From Massilia sp. BJB1822 (GTDB lineage: Bacteria; Pseudomonadota; Gammaproteobacteria; Burkholderiales; Burkholderiaceae_D): DNA of 64,000 nt. Position numbers and translations under genes: made by a program. The stretch lies in the NCBI RefSeq assembly GCF_013369485.1, contig NZ_JABWEB010000007.1, positions 62,001-126,000 of the forward strand, written 5' to 3'. Positions 35,769 to 44,159 of the stretch are shown piece after piece. The notes below the pieces were generated by a model. It did no database searches, was not told the origin of the DNA, and saw nothing but the letters and a program-made list of their open reading frames with translations. Each line of letters starts with the position of its first letter. Positions within the stretch are counted from its first letter, which is position 1.

Positions 35769-37322
35769 TTAGTGGGCGCCGCTGGCGTCGACTTTGCCGG
35801 GCTGGGCGACGGGGCGGGCGAGCCAGACGATGCCGATCAGCAGCACGAACAGCAGGGCGGAGCCCCAGAAGATGTCGTTGGCGGCGAGCATATAGGCTTG
35901 GGTGTTGACCTGTCTTTCGATCAGTTGCAGGGACTGCTCGAAGCTGTAGCCCATGCCTTTCATCCGCGCCAGCATGTCTTGCGTAGCGCTGGCGTAGGGG
36001 CTGACCGCTTCGGCCAGGCGCACGTGGTGCTGGCTGGCGCGGTCGTCCCAGAAGGTGCCGGCGGCGGAGGCGCCGAATGCGCCAGCGGTGATGCGGGCGA
36101 AGTTGCATAGGCCGGAGGCAGCGGGCAATCGTGCCGGCGCCAGGCCGGCCAGGCAGAGCGCCGTCAGCGGGACGAAGAAGGTGGCCATGGCCGCGCCCTG
36201 GATCAGCTGCGGCAGCATGAGCGTGCCGACGTCGGCCTGCATATTGAAGTGGGAACGCATCCAGCACACCAGCGCGAACACAGCGAAGGAGAAGCTGGCC
36301 AGCCAGCGCACGTCGAGCCGGCCGATGTTCTTGCCGACCGTGGGCGAGAGCAGCAGGGCGAGGATGCCGACCGGGGCGCTGACCAGTCCCGCCCAGGTGG
36401 CGGTGTAGCCGGCGAACTGCTGCAGCCACAGGGGCAGCAGCACCAGGTTGGCGAAGAACACGCCGTAGCCGAGCGAGATGGCGAGCGTGCCGACGGCGAA
36501 GTTGCGTCCCTTGAACAGGCTCAGATCCACCACCGGATGGTCGTGCGTGGTTTCCCAGATCAGGAAGATGAGGAAGGTCAGCGTGGCGGTGATCGCCAGC
36601 GCGACGATTTCGCTGGAGGCGAACCAGTCCAGCTCCTTGCCCTTGTCGAGCATGACCTGCAGGCAGCCGACCCAGACGATCAGCAGCATCAGGCCGATGC
36701 CGTCGATGGGTTTTTTGACGCGCACCGATTCGCGCTCGCGCAGCAGCACCCAGACCAGCCAGGCGGCGAACAGGCCGGTGGGGATGTTGATGTAGAAGAT
36801 CCAGGGCCAGGAGATATTGTCCGAGATCCAGCCGCCAAGAATGGGGCCGAGCACGGGCGCGATCATGGTGGTCATGGCCCACATGGCGAGCGCCATGCCG
36901 GATTTCTCCTTCGGATAGCTTTGCAGCAGCAAGGCTTGCGACAGCGGGATCATGGGGCCGGCCGATGCGCCTTGCAGGATGCGGAAGGCGATCAGCGTTT
37001 CCAGATTGCTGGCTAGGCCGCACAGCAGGGAGGCCAGCACGAACAGCAGCACGGCGCCGACGAACAGGCGCACCTGGCCATAGCGCTGGGTGAGCCAGCC
37101 GGTGAGCGGCACGGCGATGGCGTTGGCGACGGCAAAGGAGGTGATGACCCAGGTGCCTTGGCTGGCGCTGACGCCGATGTCGCCGGCGATGGAGGGAATG
37201 GAGACATTGGCGATCGTAATGTCGAGCACATTCATGAAGGTGGCCAGCGCCAGGGCGATGGAGGCCAGCACCAGGCGCATGCCGGTCAGCGGTGGCGGCG
37301 GGGCGGCGACGGCGTTAGTCAT
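35769..37322 (-). CDS. emrB: DHA2-family MFS efflux transporter (EmrB-like)
   Basis: A 14-TM drug:proton antiporter of 517 residues and the inner-membrane pump of an EmrAB-type tripartite system. The N-terminus shows FMNVLDITIANVSIPSIAGD, the DHA2 TM1 motif with the membrane Asp. WVITSFAVANAIAVPLTGWL and TQRYGQVRLF follow, then the ILGGWISDNISWPWIFYINI motif. It follows emrA after 15 bases. It is the last gene of the same-strand block that starts with the MFS gene at 43897. Substrate unknown; the AfsA-like gene in the block suggests it may export that pathway's product or protect against related compounds. Confidence 0.93.
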   Translation of the reverse strand: MTNAVAAPPPPLTGMRLVLASIALALATFMNVLDITIANVSIPSIAGDIGVSASQGTWVITSFAVANAIAVPLTGWLTQRYGQVRLFVGAVLLFVLASLLCGLASNLETLIAFRILQGASAGPMIPLSQALLLQSYPKEKSGMALAMWAMTTMIAPVLGPILGGWISDNISWPWIFYINIPTGLFAAWLVWVLLRERESVRVKKPIDGIGLMLLIVWVGCLQVMLDKGKELDWFASSEIVALAITATLTFLIFLIWETTHDHPVVDLSLFKGRNFAVGTLAISLGYGVFFANLVLLPLWLQQFAGYTATWAGLVSAPVGILALLLSPTVGKNIGRLDVRWLASFSFAVFALVCWMRSHFNMQADVGTLMLPQLIQGAAMATFFVPLTALCLAGLAPARLPAASGLCNFARITAGAFGASAAGTFWDDRASQHHVRLAEAVSPYASATQDMLARMKGMGYSFEQSLQLIERQVNTQAYMLAANDIFWGSALLFVLLIGIVWLARPVAQPGKVDASGAH

Positions 37323-37337
37323 GGCGGCGTCCCCCGC

Positions 37338-38486
37338 TTAGCGCGCTGCGCTGGCCTGGGCCAGGCGCTGGGCGCTGCCCCGCGTGGCGGCGGCTTTCGG
37401 TTGGGCCGGCGCCAGCTGCGCGCCATCCTGCTGCTCGACGTTCACCTCGGCCAGCATCGACAGGCCGACGCGCAGCGGATGGGCGCGCAGCTCGGCCGGA
37501 TCGAGGGCGACGCGCACCGGCAGGCGCTGCACCACCTTGATCCAGTTGCCGGTAGCGTTTTGTGCCGGCAGTAGATTGAAGGCGCTGCCGGTGCCGGCGC
37601 TCAGCCCCACCACGCGGCCGTGATACACCACGCTCTGGCCGAACAGGTCGGCGCTCAGCTTGACCGCCTGGCCGATGCGCATATGGCGTAACTGGCTTTC
37701 CTTGAAGTTGGCGTCGACCCACAGCTCGTCGAGCGGCACCACGGCGGCCAGCGCCGCGCCGACCGCCACGCGCTGTCCCACCTGCACATTGCGCCGCGCC
37801 AGATAGCCGCTGCGCGGCGCCAGAATCCGGGTGCGCTCCAGCGCCAGTTCGGCTTCGTTCAGCGCCGCCTTGGCCTGGGCCACGGCGGGATGTTCCAGTA
37901 CCGGGCCGGCACCGGCCAGGGCACGGCTGGCGGCCAGCTGCTGGCGGCTGGCGTCGAGGGCTGCGCTGGCGCCGCGCAGCGCGTCTTCGGCGTGGCGGAT
38001 CTCTTCTTCCGAGACGGCGCCGCTGCCTTTCAGGGCGCTGCGCTGGGCCAGGTCGGCGCGCGCGCGTTTCACCTCGGTTTCGCGCTGGGCCACGGCGGCC
38101 GCCTGCACGCCCTGGTTCAGGTACAGGGCTTCGGTCTGGCGCACGGTCTGCGCCAGATGGCTTTGCGCGCGTTCCAGGGCCAGCCGGGCGTCGGCCGGGT
38201 CGAGCTGGGCCAGCACGCTGCCGGCCTGCACGAAATCGGTATCGTCGGCATGCACGGACAGCACCGTGCCGGCGATCTGCGGCGTCAGCTGGATCACATG
38301 GCCGGCCACGTAGGCATCGTCGGTTGCGACCAGATAGCGTCCGGTGCTGTACCAGTAGCTTGCGTAGCCGGCGCCTGCCAGCACGGTGGCGGCGCCCAGG
38401 GCCAGCAGCAGGATTTTGCGGCGCGTTTTTGCCGGCGCGGCGGCGGTGGCGACTTGCGGCGGAATAGTGGGGGCTTGGGTAGTCAT
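37338..38486 (-). CDS. emrA: HlyD-type membrane fusion protein (EmrA-like)
   Basis: Periplasmic adaptor of 382 residues linking EmrB to the outer-membrane factor. It has one N-terminal membrane anchor (about 23-45), a biotinyl-lipoyl half-domain (YVAGHVIQLTPQIAGTVLSV), a long coiled-coil hairpin of about 110 residues (ALERAQSHLAQTVRQTEALY onward), then the second lipoyl half (RILAPRSGYLARRNVQVGQR) and a beta-barrel domain (WVDANFKESQLRHMRIGQAV). A much longer frame to 39266 exists in this phase, but that part lies inside the outer-membrane-factor gene and is Arg/Ala-rich noise. AGGAG before 38486 decides the start. Confidence 0.93.
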   Translation of the reverse strand: MTTQAPTIPPQVATAAAPAKTRRKILLLALGAATVLAGAGYASYWYSTGRYLVATDDAYVAGHVIQLTPQIAGTVLSVHADDTDFVQAGSVLAQLDPADARLALERAQSHLAQTVRQTEALYLNQGVQAAAVAQRETEVKRARADLAQRSALKGSGAVSEEEIRHAEDALRGASAALDASRQQLAASRALAGAGPVLEHPAVAQAKAALNEAELALERTRILAPRSGYLARRNVQVGQRVAVGAALAAVVPLDELWVDANFKESQLRHMRIGQAVKLSADLFGQSVVYHGRVVGLSAGTGSAFNLLPAQNATGNWIKVVQRLPVRVALDPAELRAHPLRVGLSMLAEVNVEQQDGAQLAPAQPKAAATRGSAQRLAQASAAR

Positions 38487-38509
38487 GGCAACTCCTGTAA
38501 TGGGGGACG

Positions 38510-39928
38510 TCAGGAACGGTTCAGGCTTACGCCGGCGCCGAGCGCGTGGTTGAGACGGATGGCCGTTTGCAGGCGCGCCGCTTGCAGCGCGGCGTCGGCC
38601 TGCTGCTGGAACAGCTGGCGGCGCTGCACCTGCAGCAGCAGCAGCTGGCTGGAGAGGCCTTGCCGGTAACGCTGCTCGGCGGCGCGTTCGGCGCCATCGA
38701 GTTCGCGCGCGGCGCTGGCATGGGCGGCGACGCGGCTGTCCAGCGCGCGCCAGGCGCTGACCTGGTCGGCCACTTCGCGGAAGGCGTTCAGCACCAGCTG
38801 GTTGTAGCGCGCCACTTCGGCCGCCTGCTCGGCCTGGCGCGTGGCGAGGCCGGCGCGCAGGCGGCCGGCGTCGAACAGCGGCAGATGCAGGGCCGGGCCG
38901 ACGCCGAACAGGCGGCTGCCGCCTTGCAGCAGCTGGCTGGCGTCGAGCGCGCCCAGACCGGCGCTGCCGCTCAGATTGATATTCGGGTAGAAGTCGGCGC
39001 GCGCGGCGGCGACGGCGTGGCCGGCCGCTTCCAGGCGCAGGCGCTGGGCCACGATCTCGGGACGGCGCGCCACCAGGTCCGCTTCCAGCTGCGGCGGCAG
39101 GGCCGGTCCCTGCTTCAGCTGCAGCTGCGGCGCGGCGATCTGGGCGCCGAAAGCCGGGCCGGCGCCGGCCAGAGCGGCCAGTTGGTGGCGCAGCATGGCG
39201 GCCTGCGCGCCGAGACGCGTGGCTTCCGCTTCGGCCAGCGGCACTTCGGCTGACGCCTGGCGCCATTCCACTTCCGTATCCAGGCCGGAGCGCAGGCGGG
39301 TCTGGCGCAACAGCACTTCACGCTGGCCCAGCGCGACGGCGCGGCTTGCCAGCAGCAGTTCCTGCTCGGTGCGCGCCAGTTCCACATAGCTGTGGGCGAT
39401 GGCGCTGGCCAGCGCCGCTTCGGCGGCGCGCGCTTCGATGCGGGCGGCGTCGCCCTGCGCCAGTTCGGCCGCGATGCGTTCGCGGTTCTGGCCCCAGAAA
39501 TCGAATTCGTAGCGGAAGCCCAGGGTCAGCGAACCGGAGGTATGGCTGCTGCCGGCAATCGTGGGCGCCACCGCCGCGTGTTCGCTGTAGCGCTGGCGCA
39601 GCAGGGCGGCGCTGGCGTCGGCTGCGAAGCCGGCGTCGGCGCGGCGCGCCAGCAGCAGGGCGTCGGCGCGCTCGATGCGGGCGCGCGCCTCGGCCAGGCT
39701 TGGCGCGTTGGCGCGCGCCTGTTCGATCAGGTGGTCCAGCTGGGGATCGCCGAAAGCGCGCCACCAGTCGAGAACGGGCCAGTCGCCCAGCGGCGCGCTG
39801 GCGGCGGTTCCCAGCGGCAGGCTGGCCAGCGGCGCGGGAATCTGGCGCGCGGCCAGGCCGCCGTCGCTGGCGCAGCCGGCCAGCAGCAGGCCGGCCAGCA
39901 GGCCGGGCAAGGTTGCGGACAGTTTCAT
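38510..39928 (-). CDS. NodT-family outer-membrane efflux lipoprotein
   Basis: TolC-like outer-membrane factor of 472 residues with a lipobox LLAGC (Cys at about residue 19). Two OEP repeats are visible, each opening with the family pattern: WWRAFGDPQLDHLIEQARAN near 55 and the second half near 260. YEFDFWGQNRERIAAE near 145 is the NodT hallmark. It completes a tripartite pump with EmrA and EmrB, which follow 23 bases and one gene downstream. It comes after the DUF2165 membrane protein gene, 52 bases away. Confidence 0.93.
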   Translation of the reverse strand: MKLSATLPGLLAGLLLAGCASDGGLAARQIPAPLASLPLGTAASAPLGDWPVLDWWRAFGDPQLDHLIEQARANAPSLAEARARIERADALLLARRADAGFAADASAALLRQRYSEHAAVAPTIAGSSHTSGSLTLGFRYEFDFWGQNRERIAAELAQGDAARIEARAAEAALASAIAHSYVELARTEQELLLASRAVALGQREVLLRQTRLRSGLDTEVEWRQASAEVPLAEAEATRLGAQAAMLRHQLAALAGAGPAFGAQIAAPQLQLKQGPALPPQLEADLVARRPEIVAQRLRLEAAGHAVAAARADFYPNINLSGSAGLGALDASQLLQGGSRLFGVGPALHLPLFDAGRLRAGLATRQAEQAAEVARYNQLVLNAFREVADQVSAWRALDSRVAAHASAARELDGAERAAEQRYRQGLSSQLLLLQVQRRQLFQQQADAALQAARLQTAIRLNHALGAGVSLNRS

Positions 39929-39980
39929 GATGGTCTCCTGGAAGCGGCGGCGGCATGGGCCGCCGCGTTGGACTAAGAAA

Positions 39981-40502
39981 TCAGGCGGCGTGCAAAGGCG
40001 CTTCCTGGGTCGGCGTGCTTTGCGCGTAGAGCAGGGCGCCGAGAGCGATCAGGATCATGGTCAGGTGCACCGATTGCACGGCGCCTTGCTTGATCCAGTA
40101 GCCGAACCACAGGCCGCCGCAGGCAAACCACAGCCAGAGCAGCAGGAAGCCGGACAAGGCCAGCACTGCCACGCTGCGCGCCTGGCGCAGTTCGCGCAGA
40201 CGGCCGCTCCAGCCGGCGCGGGCGAACAGCAGGGCCGCGCTCCACAGCGCCGCCGCCACCAGCAGCTGCACGGTGATCACGCCATATAGCAGGACCGGCA
40301 CATGCTCCACCGGCCAGGCATGCCAGGCCAGTCCCGCACCCAGCACCGCCTCGCTGCGCAGCAGGTCCATCGACAGCATATGGCCCAGCAATTGGCGGTT
40401 GGTGCCGGGGTCGGTCATATTGTTGAATACAGCGATGCTGAGCCAGGCCGCTAGGCCGGACAGCAAAATCAGGCGGCTTAGCGCCGCGATGCGGATCGAC
40501 AT
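39981..40502 (-). CDS. DUF2165 family membrane protein
   Basis: A 173-residue inner-membrane protein with four hydrophobic segments (about 8-25, 65-88, 108-130 and 138-160). The stretch FNNMTDPGTNRQLLGHMLSM, whose end is MDLLR, matches the predicted DUF2165 signature. The function of that family is unknown. Two ATG codons compete: the first (40508) sits directly against the AAGGAG site, while the second (40502) has six bases between, so the second is preferred. It lies within the nine-gene block between the HAD phosphatase and the outer-membrane factor, which suggests a supporting role in transport or membrane adaptation. Confidence 0.75.
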   Translation of the reverse strand: MSIRIAALSRLILLSGLAAWLSIAVFNNMTDPGTNRQLLGHMLSMDLLRSEAVLGAGLAWHAWPVEHVPVLLYGVITVQLLVAAALWSAALLFARAGWSGRLRELRQARSVAVLALSGFLLLWLWFACGGLWFGYWIKQGAVQSVHLTMILIALGALLYAQSTPTQEAPLHAA

Positions 40503-40520
40503 GCTCATCTCCTTGGTCGT

Positions 40521-41207
40521 TCAATGCGGATTCAGATGCGGCAGCAGCACCGGCCAGCCGCGCTGGTTCGCCAGTTCCAGCATGGCCGGTTCGCGCACCA
40601 CCACGGTGGGGTGGCCCACGCATTCCAGCAGCGGCAGGTCGGACACGTGATCGCCATAGCCATAGCAGTCAGCGCCGTTGGCGCCCTGGGTGGCGAGGAA
40701 GGTCAGCACCGCGGTGCGCTTGCCTTCGCCAATGGTCTGCGGCGCCAGCAGCTCGCCGGTAAAGCGTCCGCCGTCGAGCGCCAGACGGTTGACCAGCAGA
40801 TGGCGCACGTCCAGCGCGTCGGCCAGCGGCTGCAGGATCTCCAGCGAGGAGCCGGACACGAAGACCGGCTCGACGCCCGCCGCGCGATGGCGCTCCAGCG
40901 CTTCCAGCACCGGCGCGATGTAGAAATCGGGCTGGCGCGACACCTCGGCAAACCAGCGCTGGGCGCTGGCCTGCAGGGCGCTGCGCGCGTGGCCGCGGAA
41001 GATGCGGTAGAAGGCGCGGTTCACGTCATTGCGCGGCAGGCCTTGCGCCAGCATGCGGCGCAGGCGGCGCTGCGCCAGCCAGTCGGCCAGCGCGCCGCGC
41101 CAGGCGCCGAGGCGCTCGCGGTGGTAGTGGGCGCGGAAGCTGAACATGCTTTTCAGATCGATCAGGGTTTCATCCACGTCGAAGAAAGCGAAACGCTTGC
41201 TTTGCAT
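40521..41207 (-). CDS. HAD-IB family phosphatase
   Basis: A 228-residue phosphoserine-phosphatase-like hydrolase. Motif I is FFDVDETLID near residue 9 with the nucleophile Asp and the second Asp. Motif II is VFVSGSSLEIL near 115. The Lys of motif III is in GEGKRTAVLTF near 162, and motif IV is YGYGDHVSDLPLLE near 183. All catalytic residues are present, so it should be active on a small phosphate ester. The preceding gene encodes an AfsA-like protein. In Streptomyces A-factor synthesis the AfsA product is a phosphorylated butenolide that needs dephosphorylation. The pairing is therefore suggestive, but the substrate here is unproven. An 11-base-pair hairpin at 41223-41251 lies just upstream of its ribosome binding site. 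Confidence 0.85.
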   Translation of the reverse strand: MQSKRFAFFDVDETLIDLKSMFSFRAHYHRERLGAWRGALADWLAQRRLRRMLAQGLPRNDVNRAFYRIFRGHARSALQASAQRWFAEVSRQPDFYIAPVLEALERHRAAGVEPVFVSGSSLEILQPLADALDVRHLLVNRLALDGGRFTGELLAPQTIGEGKRTAVLTFLATQGANGADCYGYGDHVSDLPLLECVGHPTVVVREPAMLELANQRGWPVLLPHLNPH

Positions 41208-41222
41208 ACGAATTCTCCAGGA

Positions 41223-41251
41223 GGCCGGAATGCCTATGCCGCATTCCGGCC
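41223..41251. other. Intergenic hairpin between AfsA-like and HAD genes
   Basis: GGCCGGAATGC and GCATTCCGGCC pair perfectly over 11 bases with a 7-base loop. No T tract follows on the minus strand. The hairpin ends just before the CCTGGAGAATT ribosome binding region of the HAD gene, so it may be an mRNA stability or translation element. Confidence 0.6.
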
Positions 41252-41266
41252 GGTTGCTTTGCCGGC

Positions 41267-42076
41267 TTAAGCCGCCTGCACGATGGGCGCTGCCGCGTTC
41301 TTCGGCTGCACCAGGCCGCGCGCGGCGAAATCGGCGGTGGCCAGGTCCACGCTATGGGCCAGGGCTTGTTCCGCCAACTGGTGTTCGCGCGGACCGAGGT
41401 AGGCCGCATCGAAGACGCTGAATTTGACAGCCATGCCGGCCACGGCGCGGCCGTTCTGCATCACTTCCATATCGGCCACCACGCTGGTGCGGTCGGGGCG
41501 CGGCTGCTGGAAGTCCAGCATCTTGTACTGGATGGTGGCCGGCAGCGGGAAGGCGAACTGCAGGAAGCGCATATTCATTTCGTTGATCACGAAGTAGCGC
41601 TTGGCGGGCGCGTCGGCGCCCATGCAATGCGCCTCGGTCACGGCGATGAACATCTGGCGGCAAGCCTCGGTCAGCACCATGCCCTGCACGTGCAGACCGG
41701 TCAGGTGGTCGAGCATCAATTCGCTATTGGCGTCGATCAGCAGATCGGCGTCGAAGTTGCTGGCGTCGATGCGGCGCGGGGTCGAGATTAGCACGTTCTC
41801 GTTGCGGTGCTTGTGCGACAGGGCATAACCGGCGCGGCTGTTGCGGCTCCACTCGTTCCAGCAGCTGAACTCCTGGCTCAGACCGAGCGCGATGCCGAGG
41901 CAAAACGCGTGGTCGATCTGCATCTCGCTCAAGCCCTGGCCTGCGACCAGGGTCTTGCCACGCAGGCTCTCGATCTGATTGCCGCGCAGTTGTTCCAGCA
42001 GGCTGCGATACGACTGCACGCCAGGTTTTTGTACGAATTGGCTAAACTCTTCAGCGACTACTAACTGCAGATGCAT
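41267..42076 (-). CDS. AfsA-like hotdog protein (gamma-butyrolactone synthase family)
   Basis: A 269-residue protein with the two AfsA hotdog repeats. The first holds SHKHRNENVLISTPRRIDAS (residues 87-106) and DHLTGLHVQGMVLTEACRQM (123-142). The second holds NEMNMRFLQFAFPLPATIQY (165-184) and NGRAVAGMAVKFSVFDAAYL. In Streptomyces, AfsA condenses a beta-keto acyl-ACP with dihydroxyacetone phosphate, the first step to A-factor-type gamma-butyrolactone signals. The phrase HKHRNENV corresponds to the family's conserved HK-R-ENV motif. GAAGGAG before 42076 confirms the start. AfsA proteins are best known from actinomycetes; the function of beta-proteobacterial members is uncertain. It is in a MarR-controlled block with an HAD phosphatase, two MFS pumps and a tripartite exporter. 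Confidence 0.82.
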   Translation of the reverse strand: MHLQLVVAEEFSQFVQKPGVQSYRSLLEQLRGNQIESLRGKTLVAGQGLSEMQIDHAFCLGIALGLSQEFSCWNEWSRNSRAGYALSHKHRNENVLISTPRRIDASNFDADLLIDANSELMLDHLTGLHVQGMVLTEACRQMFIAVTEAHCMGADAPAKRYFVINEMNMRFLQFAFPLPATIQYKMLDFQQPRPDRTSVVADMEVMQNGRAVAGMAVKFSVFDAAYLGPREHQLAEQALAHSVDLATADFAARGLVQPKNAAAPIVQAA

Positions 42077-42154
42077 AATTTCTCCTTCTATCCAATCAAA
42101 AATAAAAACGTGAAATACACATAGGCCTTTCGGTCTGCGACGGAGCCTGTCCGT

Positions 42155-42712
42155 TCATCCCTGGGCTGGCGACTGCCCGCTCAACCAACTGTCGTGCAGC
42201 CACTTCTCGCTTTGCCGGCGGCTGCGCGCATCGTTCCAGATAATGTTGCGTTCAAAGGTTTGCACCACGCCGCCATGGCCGACGATGACCCAGAAGTAGC
42301 GGCCGTCGTTCTCGTTGCGGCACTTGACCTTCATGCCGCGCAGCGTGTGCTGGCGGCCGTCGGCCTGCAGCACTTCCTCATGCGGCTCGATCCACAGCAC
42401 GGCATGGCCGGAAAGCAGATCCGGCGCATGCTGTTCCAGCCAGTCGTAGGCGCGGCGCTGCGCCTGCACGGGGCTGGGCAGCTCGCCGCTGCACAAGGTC
42501 TGGCTGAAGCAGCTCATGCCGAGCAGGCCGCCCTGCTGGTCCAGCACCAGGCTGTAATGCTCGCCGCCGAGTTCCGTGTTGGCGCCGTCGCTGCGCTGGT
42601 GGCGCAGGTGCCAGACGGACTGGCCATCCAGGCTCACGGTGCGCGCGCTGGCCAGGGTTTCGAAACCGGCTGGCGCTTGCAGGCTCTCGGGCAGAGGGAA
42701 GGGCAGGTTCAT
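42155..42712 (-). CDS. Hypothetical protein in the AfsA-like operon
   Basis: A 185-residue soluble protein that I do not recognise. It has no signal peptide or membrane segment. Visible landmarks are GGEHYSLVLDQQGGLLGMSC, a central RRAYDWLEQHAPDLL helix, and the C-terminal LRGMKVKCRNENDGRYFWVI followed by ERNIIWNDARSRRQSEKWLH. The alternation of short beta strands and helices suggests a small alpha/beta fold. A frame opening with TTG reaches 42727, but the AAGGAG site lies inside that extension, six bases before the ATG at 42712, so this start is used. It lies 15 bases after the MFS gene and 78 bases before the AfsA-like gene, and may be a pathway enzyme or binding protein of this locus. Confidence 0.7.
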   Translation of the reverse strand: MNLPFPLPESLQAPAGFETLASARTVSLDGQSVWHLRHQRSDGANTELGGEHYSLVLDQQGGLLGMSCFSQTLCSGELPSPVQAQRRAYDWLEQHAPDLLSGHAVLWIEPHEEVLQADGRQHTLRGMKVKCRNENDGRYFWVIVGHGGVVQTFERNIIWNDARSRRQSEKWLHDSWLSGQSPAQG

Positions 42713-42727
42713 TGCGTTCTCCTTCAA

Positions 42728-43897
42728 TCAATGGGTTTTGACAGCAGCGGCCTGGCTCTGGCTGCGGGGCAGGCTGAAAAGCAGGGCACCGCCCATCAGC
42801 ATTGCCAGCGCCGCGAAATAGGTGGAGGCGCGCAAGCCGTTCATGGCCTGGGCCAGCACGGGACCGAGGCTGGCGCCGCTGAACATCAGGAAGGTGTACA
42901 AGGACACCGCCTGGCCGCGCCAGCTGGCGTCGGCCAGGGCGCTGGTGCGGGCAATCAGGCTCGGTACGCCGATGCCGACGCCGGCCACGAACAGCACGCT
43001 GGATAAAAGCAGCAGGCCCAGGCCATCGGCGCAGGATGCCAGCAGCAGGCCCGCCGCCGCTGTCGCCAGGCCGGCGCTGACCATGCGCTGGGCGCCGAAG
43101 CGCGGCAGCAGCACTGCCACGGCCAGCGGCATCAGAAATCCCGGCACGGCGACGGCGCGGGTGGCGAGCGGACTCAGACCGGCAGCGCGCAGCGCGCTGC
43201 CCTGGTAGCGGTCCAGGCCCAGGTAGAAAGCCATAAAGCACAGCACCAGCAGCAGAGCCGGGGCATACACGCCGCGCAGCTCCGGCTTGCGCAGCACGGA
43301 GAACAGGCCGGCATAGTGGGCGCCCAGACTGGCGCTGGCGGCGCGCTGCTCCCGCGGCAGGCGCGCCAGCAGCCAGGCCGCGCCCAGATAAATCGGGCAG
43401 GGCAGGGCGATGGCCCAGGCCAGGCCCAGTGCCTGTCCCGCCATGCCGCCATAAATCTGTCCCACCAGGCCGGCCAGCAGGAAGGCCGTACTGAGCCAGG
43501 CCAGCGCCCACAGGCGCAAACGGGCCGGCATGGATTCGGCCAGATAGGCCAGGGCAGCGGGCGGGAAGGCCGCCGTCGCTAATCCCTGCAGCGCGCGGCC
43601 GGCGATCAGCTGCGACGGCGTCGCGGCCTGGCTCAAAAGCAGGGTCACGATGCCCAGTGCCAGCAGACCGCCCACCATCACCGGCTTGCGTCCCAGCCGG
43701 TCGGACAGTGGGCCGAACAGCAAAAAGCCCGCCGCATAGGCCAGGCTGAAAGCGCCCAGGGCGGCGCTGGCGGCGGCCGGCTCCAGGCCGAACTGGCGGC
43801 CGATCAGAGGCAGCAGGGGCAGCGGCAGATACAGCTGGGACACAGCCGCCAGGCCGGCGAGGGCCAGTAAAGCGACGATGGCGAAAGGGTGTTTCAT
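42728..43897 (-). CDS. MFS transporter (12-TM, YnfM/Bcr-like)
   Basis: A 389-residue major facilitator protein with about 12 hydrophobic segments. The cytoplasmic loop 2-3 motif is FGPLSDRLGRKPVMVGG, and the motif LAYLAESMPARLRLWALAW lies before TM5. It begins the same-strand block and starts downstream of two MarR-type dyads (43977 and 44101). A second, different efflux system (EmrAB-NodT) is encoded at the other end of the same block. Exporting the block's small-molecule product or importing a precursor are both possible. Confidence 0.88.
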   Translation of the reverse strand: MKHPFAIVALLALAGLAAVSQLYLPLPLLPLIGRQFGLEPAAASAALGAFSLAYAAGFLLFGPLSDRLGRKPVMVGGLLALGIVTLLLSQAATPSQLIAGRALQGLATAAFPPAALAYLAESMPARLRLWALAWLSTAFLLAGLVGQIYGGMAGQALGLAWAIALPCPIYLGAAWLLARLPREQRAASASLGAHYAGLFSVLRKPELRGVYAPALLLVLCFMAFYLGLDRYQGSALRAAGLSPLATRAVAVPGFLMPLAVAVLLPRFGAQRMVSAGLATAAAGLLLASCADGLGLLLLSSVLFVAGVGIGVPSLIARTSALADASWRGQAVSLYTFLMFSGASLGPVLAQAMNGLRASTYFAALAMLMGGALLFSLPRSQSQAAAVKTH

Positions 43898-43976
43898 CCT
43901 GCTTCACTCCTGTCATGCGCCGGGAAAAGGCGCCGGTTTACTTAATAAGCTTACTACTGTGTAGCTAGTAACTATG

Positions 43977-43987
43977 TAGCAAGCTAA
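43977..43987. promoter_or_regulatory. MarR-type operator dyad 1
   Basis: TAGCAAGCTAA has exact TAGC / GCTA arms around two bases. It lies 80 bases upstream of the MFS start codon. Other partial TAGC or TTAC half-sites surround it (TAAGCTTA, GTAGCTAGTA). The same motif occurs at 44101 and before the MarR gene at 44705. Confidence 0.55.
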
Positions 43988-44100
43988 CTATTTGCCTCAA
44001 AAAAAGACTGGCATCCCAGTCCTGGCTCAGCGGCGGTTTCGAAACTGCCGTTGGAGCAATCTTGCTTGTTATCTTAATACAATAATAGCAGGCAAATATG

Positions 44101-44111
44101 TAGCTGGCTAA
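44101..44111. promoter_or_regulatory. MarR-type operator dyad 2
   Basis: TAGCTGGCTAA repeats the TAGC-N2-GCTAA pattern, 204 bases before the MFS start and just past the MarR stop codon. A weaker TAGCAGGCAA lies at 44086. Confidence 0.5.
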
Positions 44112-44125
44112 TTATTTTCGAAAAT

Positions 44126-44155
44126 TTTTTTGCGGGCAATTTTTCAGCTGCCCGC
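44126..44155 (-). terminator. Possible weak terminator after the MarR gene
   Basis: On the minus strand GCGGGCA / TGCCCGC pair around a 10-base loop, followed by seven A and then TTTT. The T tract is displaced, so termination may be partial and the MarR gene may read into the MFS operon. Confidence 0.35.
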
Positions 44156-44159
44156 GGGC

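Noticed and set aside
38487..39266. N-terminal extension that would make EmrA 642 residues
   Set aside because: It lies wholly inside the NodT-type factor gene, is Arg/Ala/Pro-rich without structure, and a good ribosome binding site precedes the ATG at 38486.
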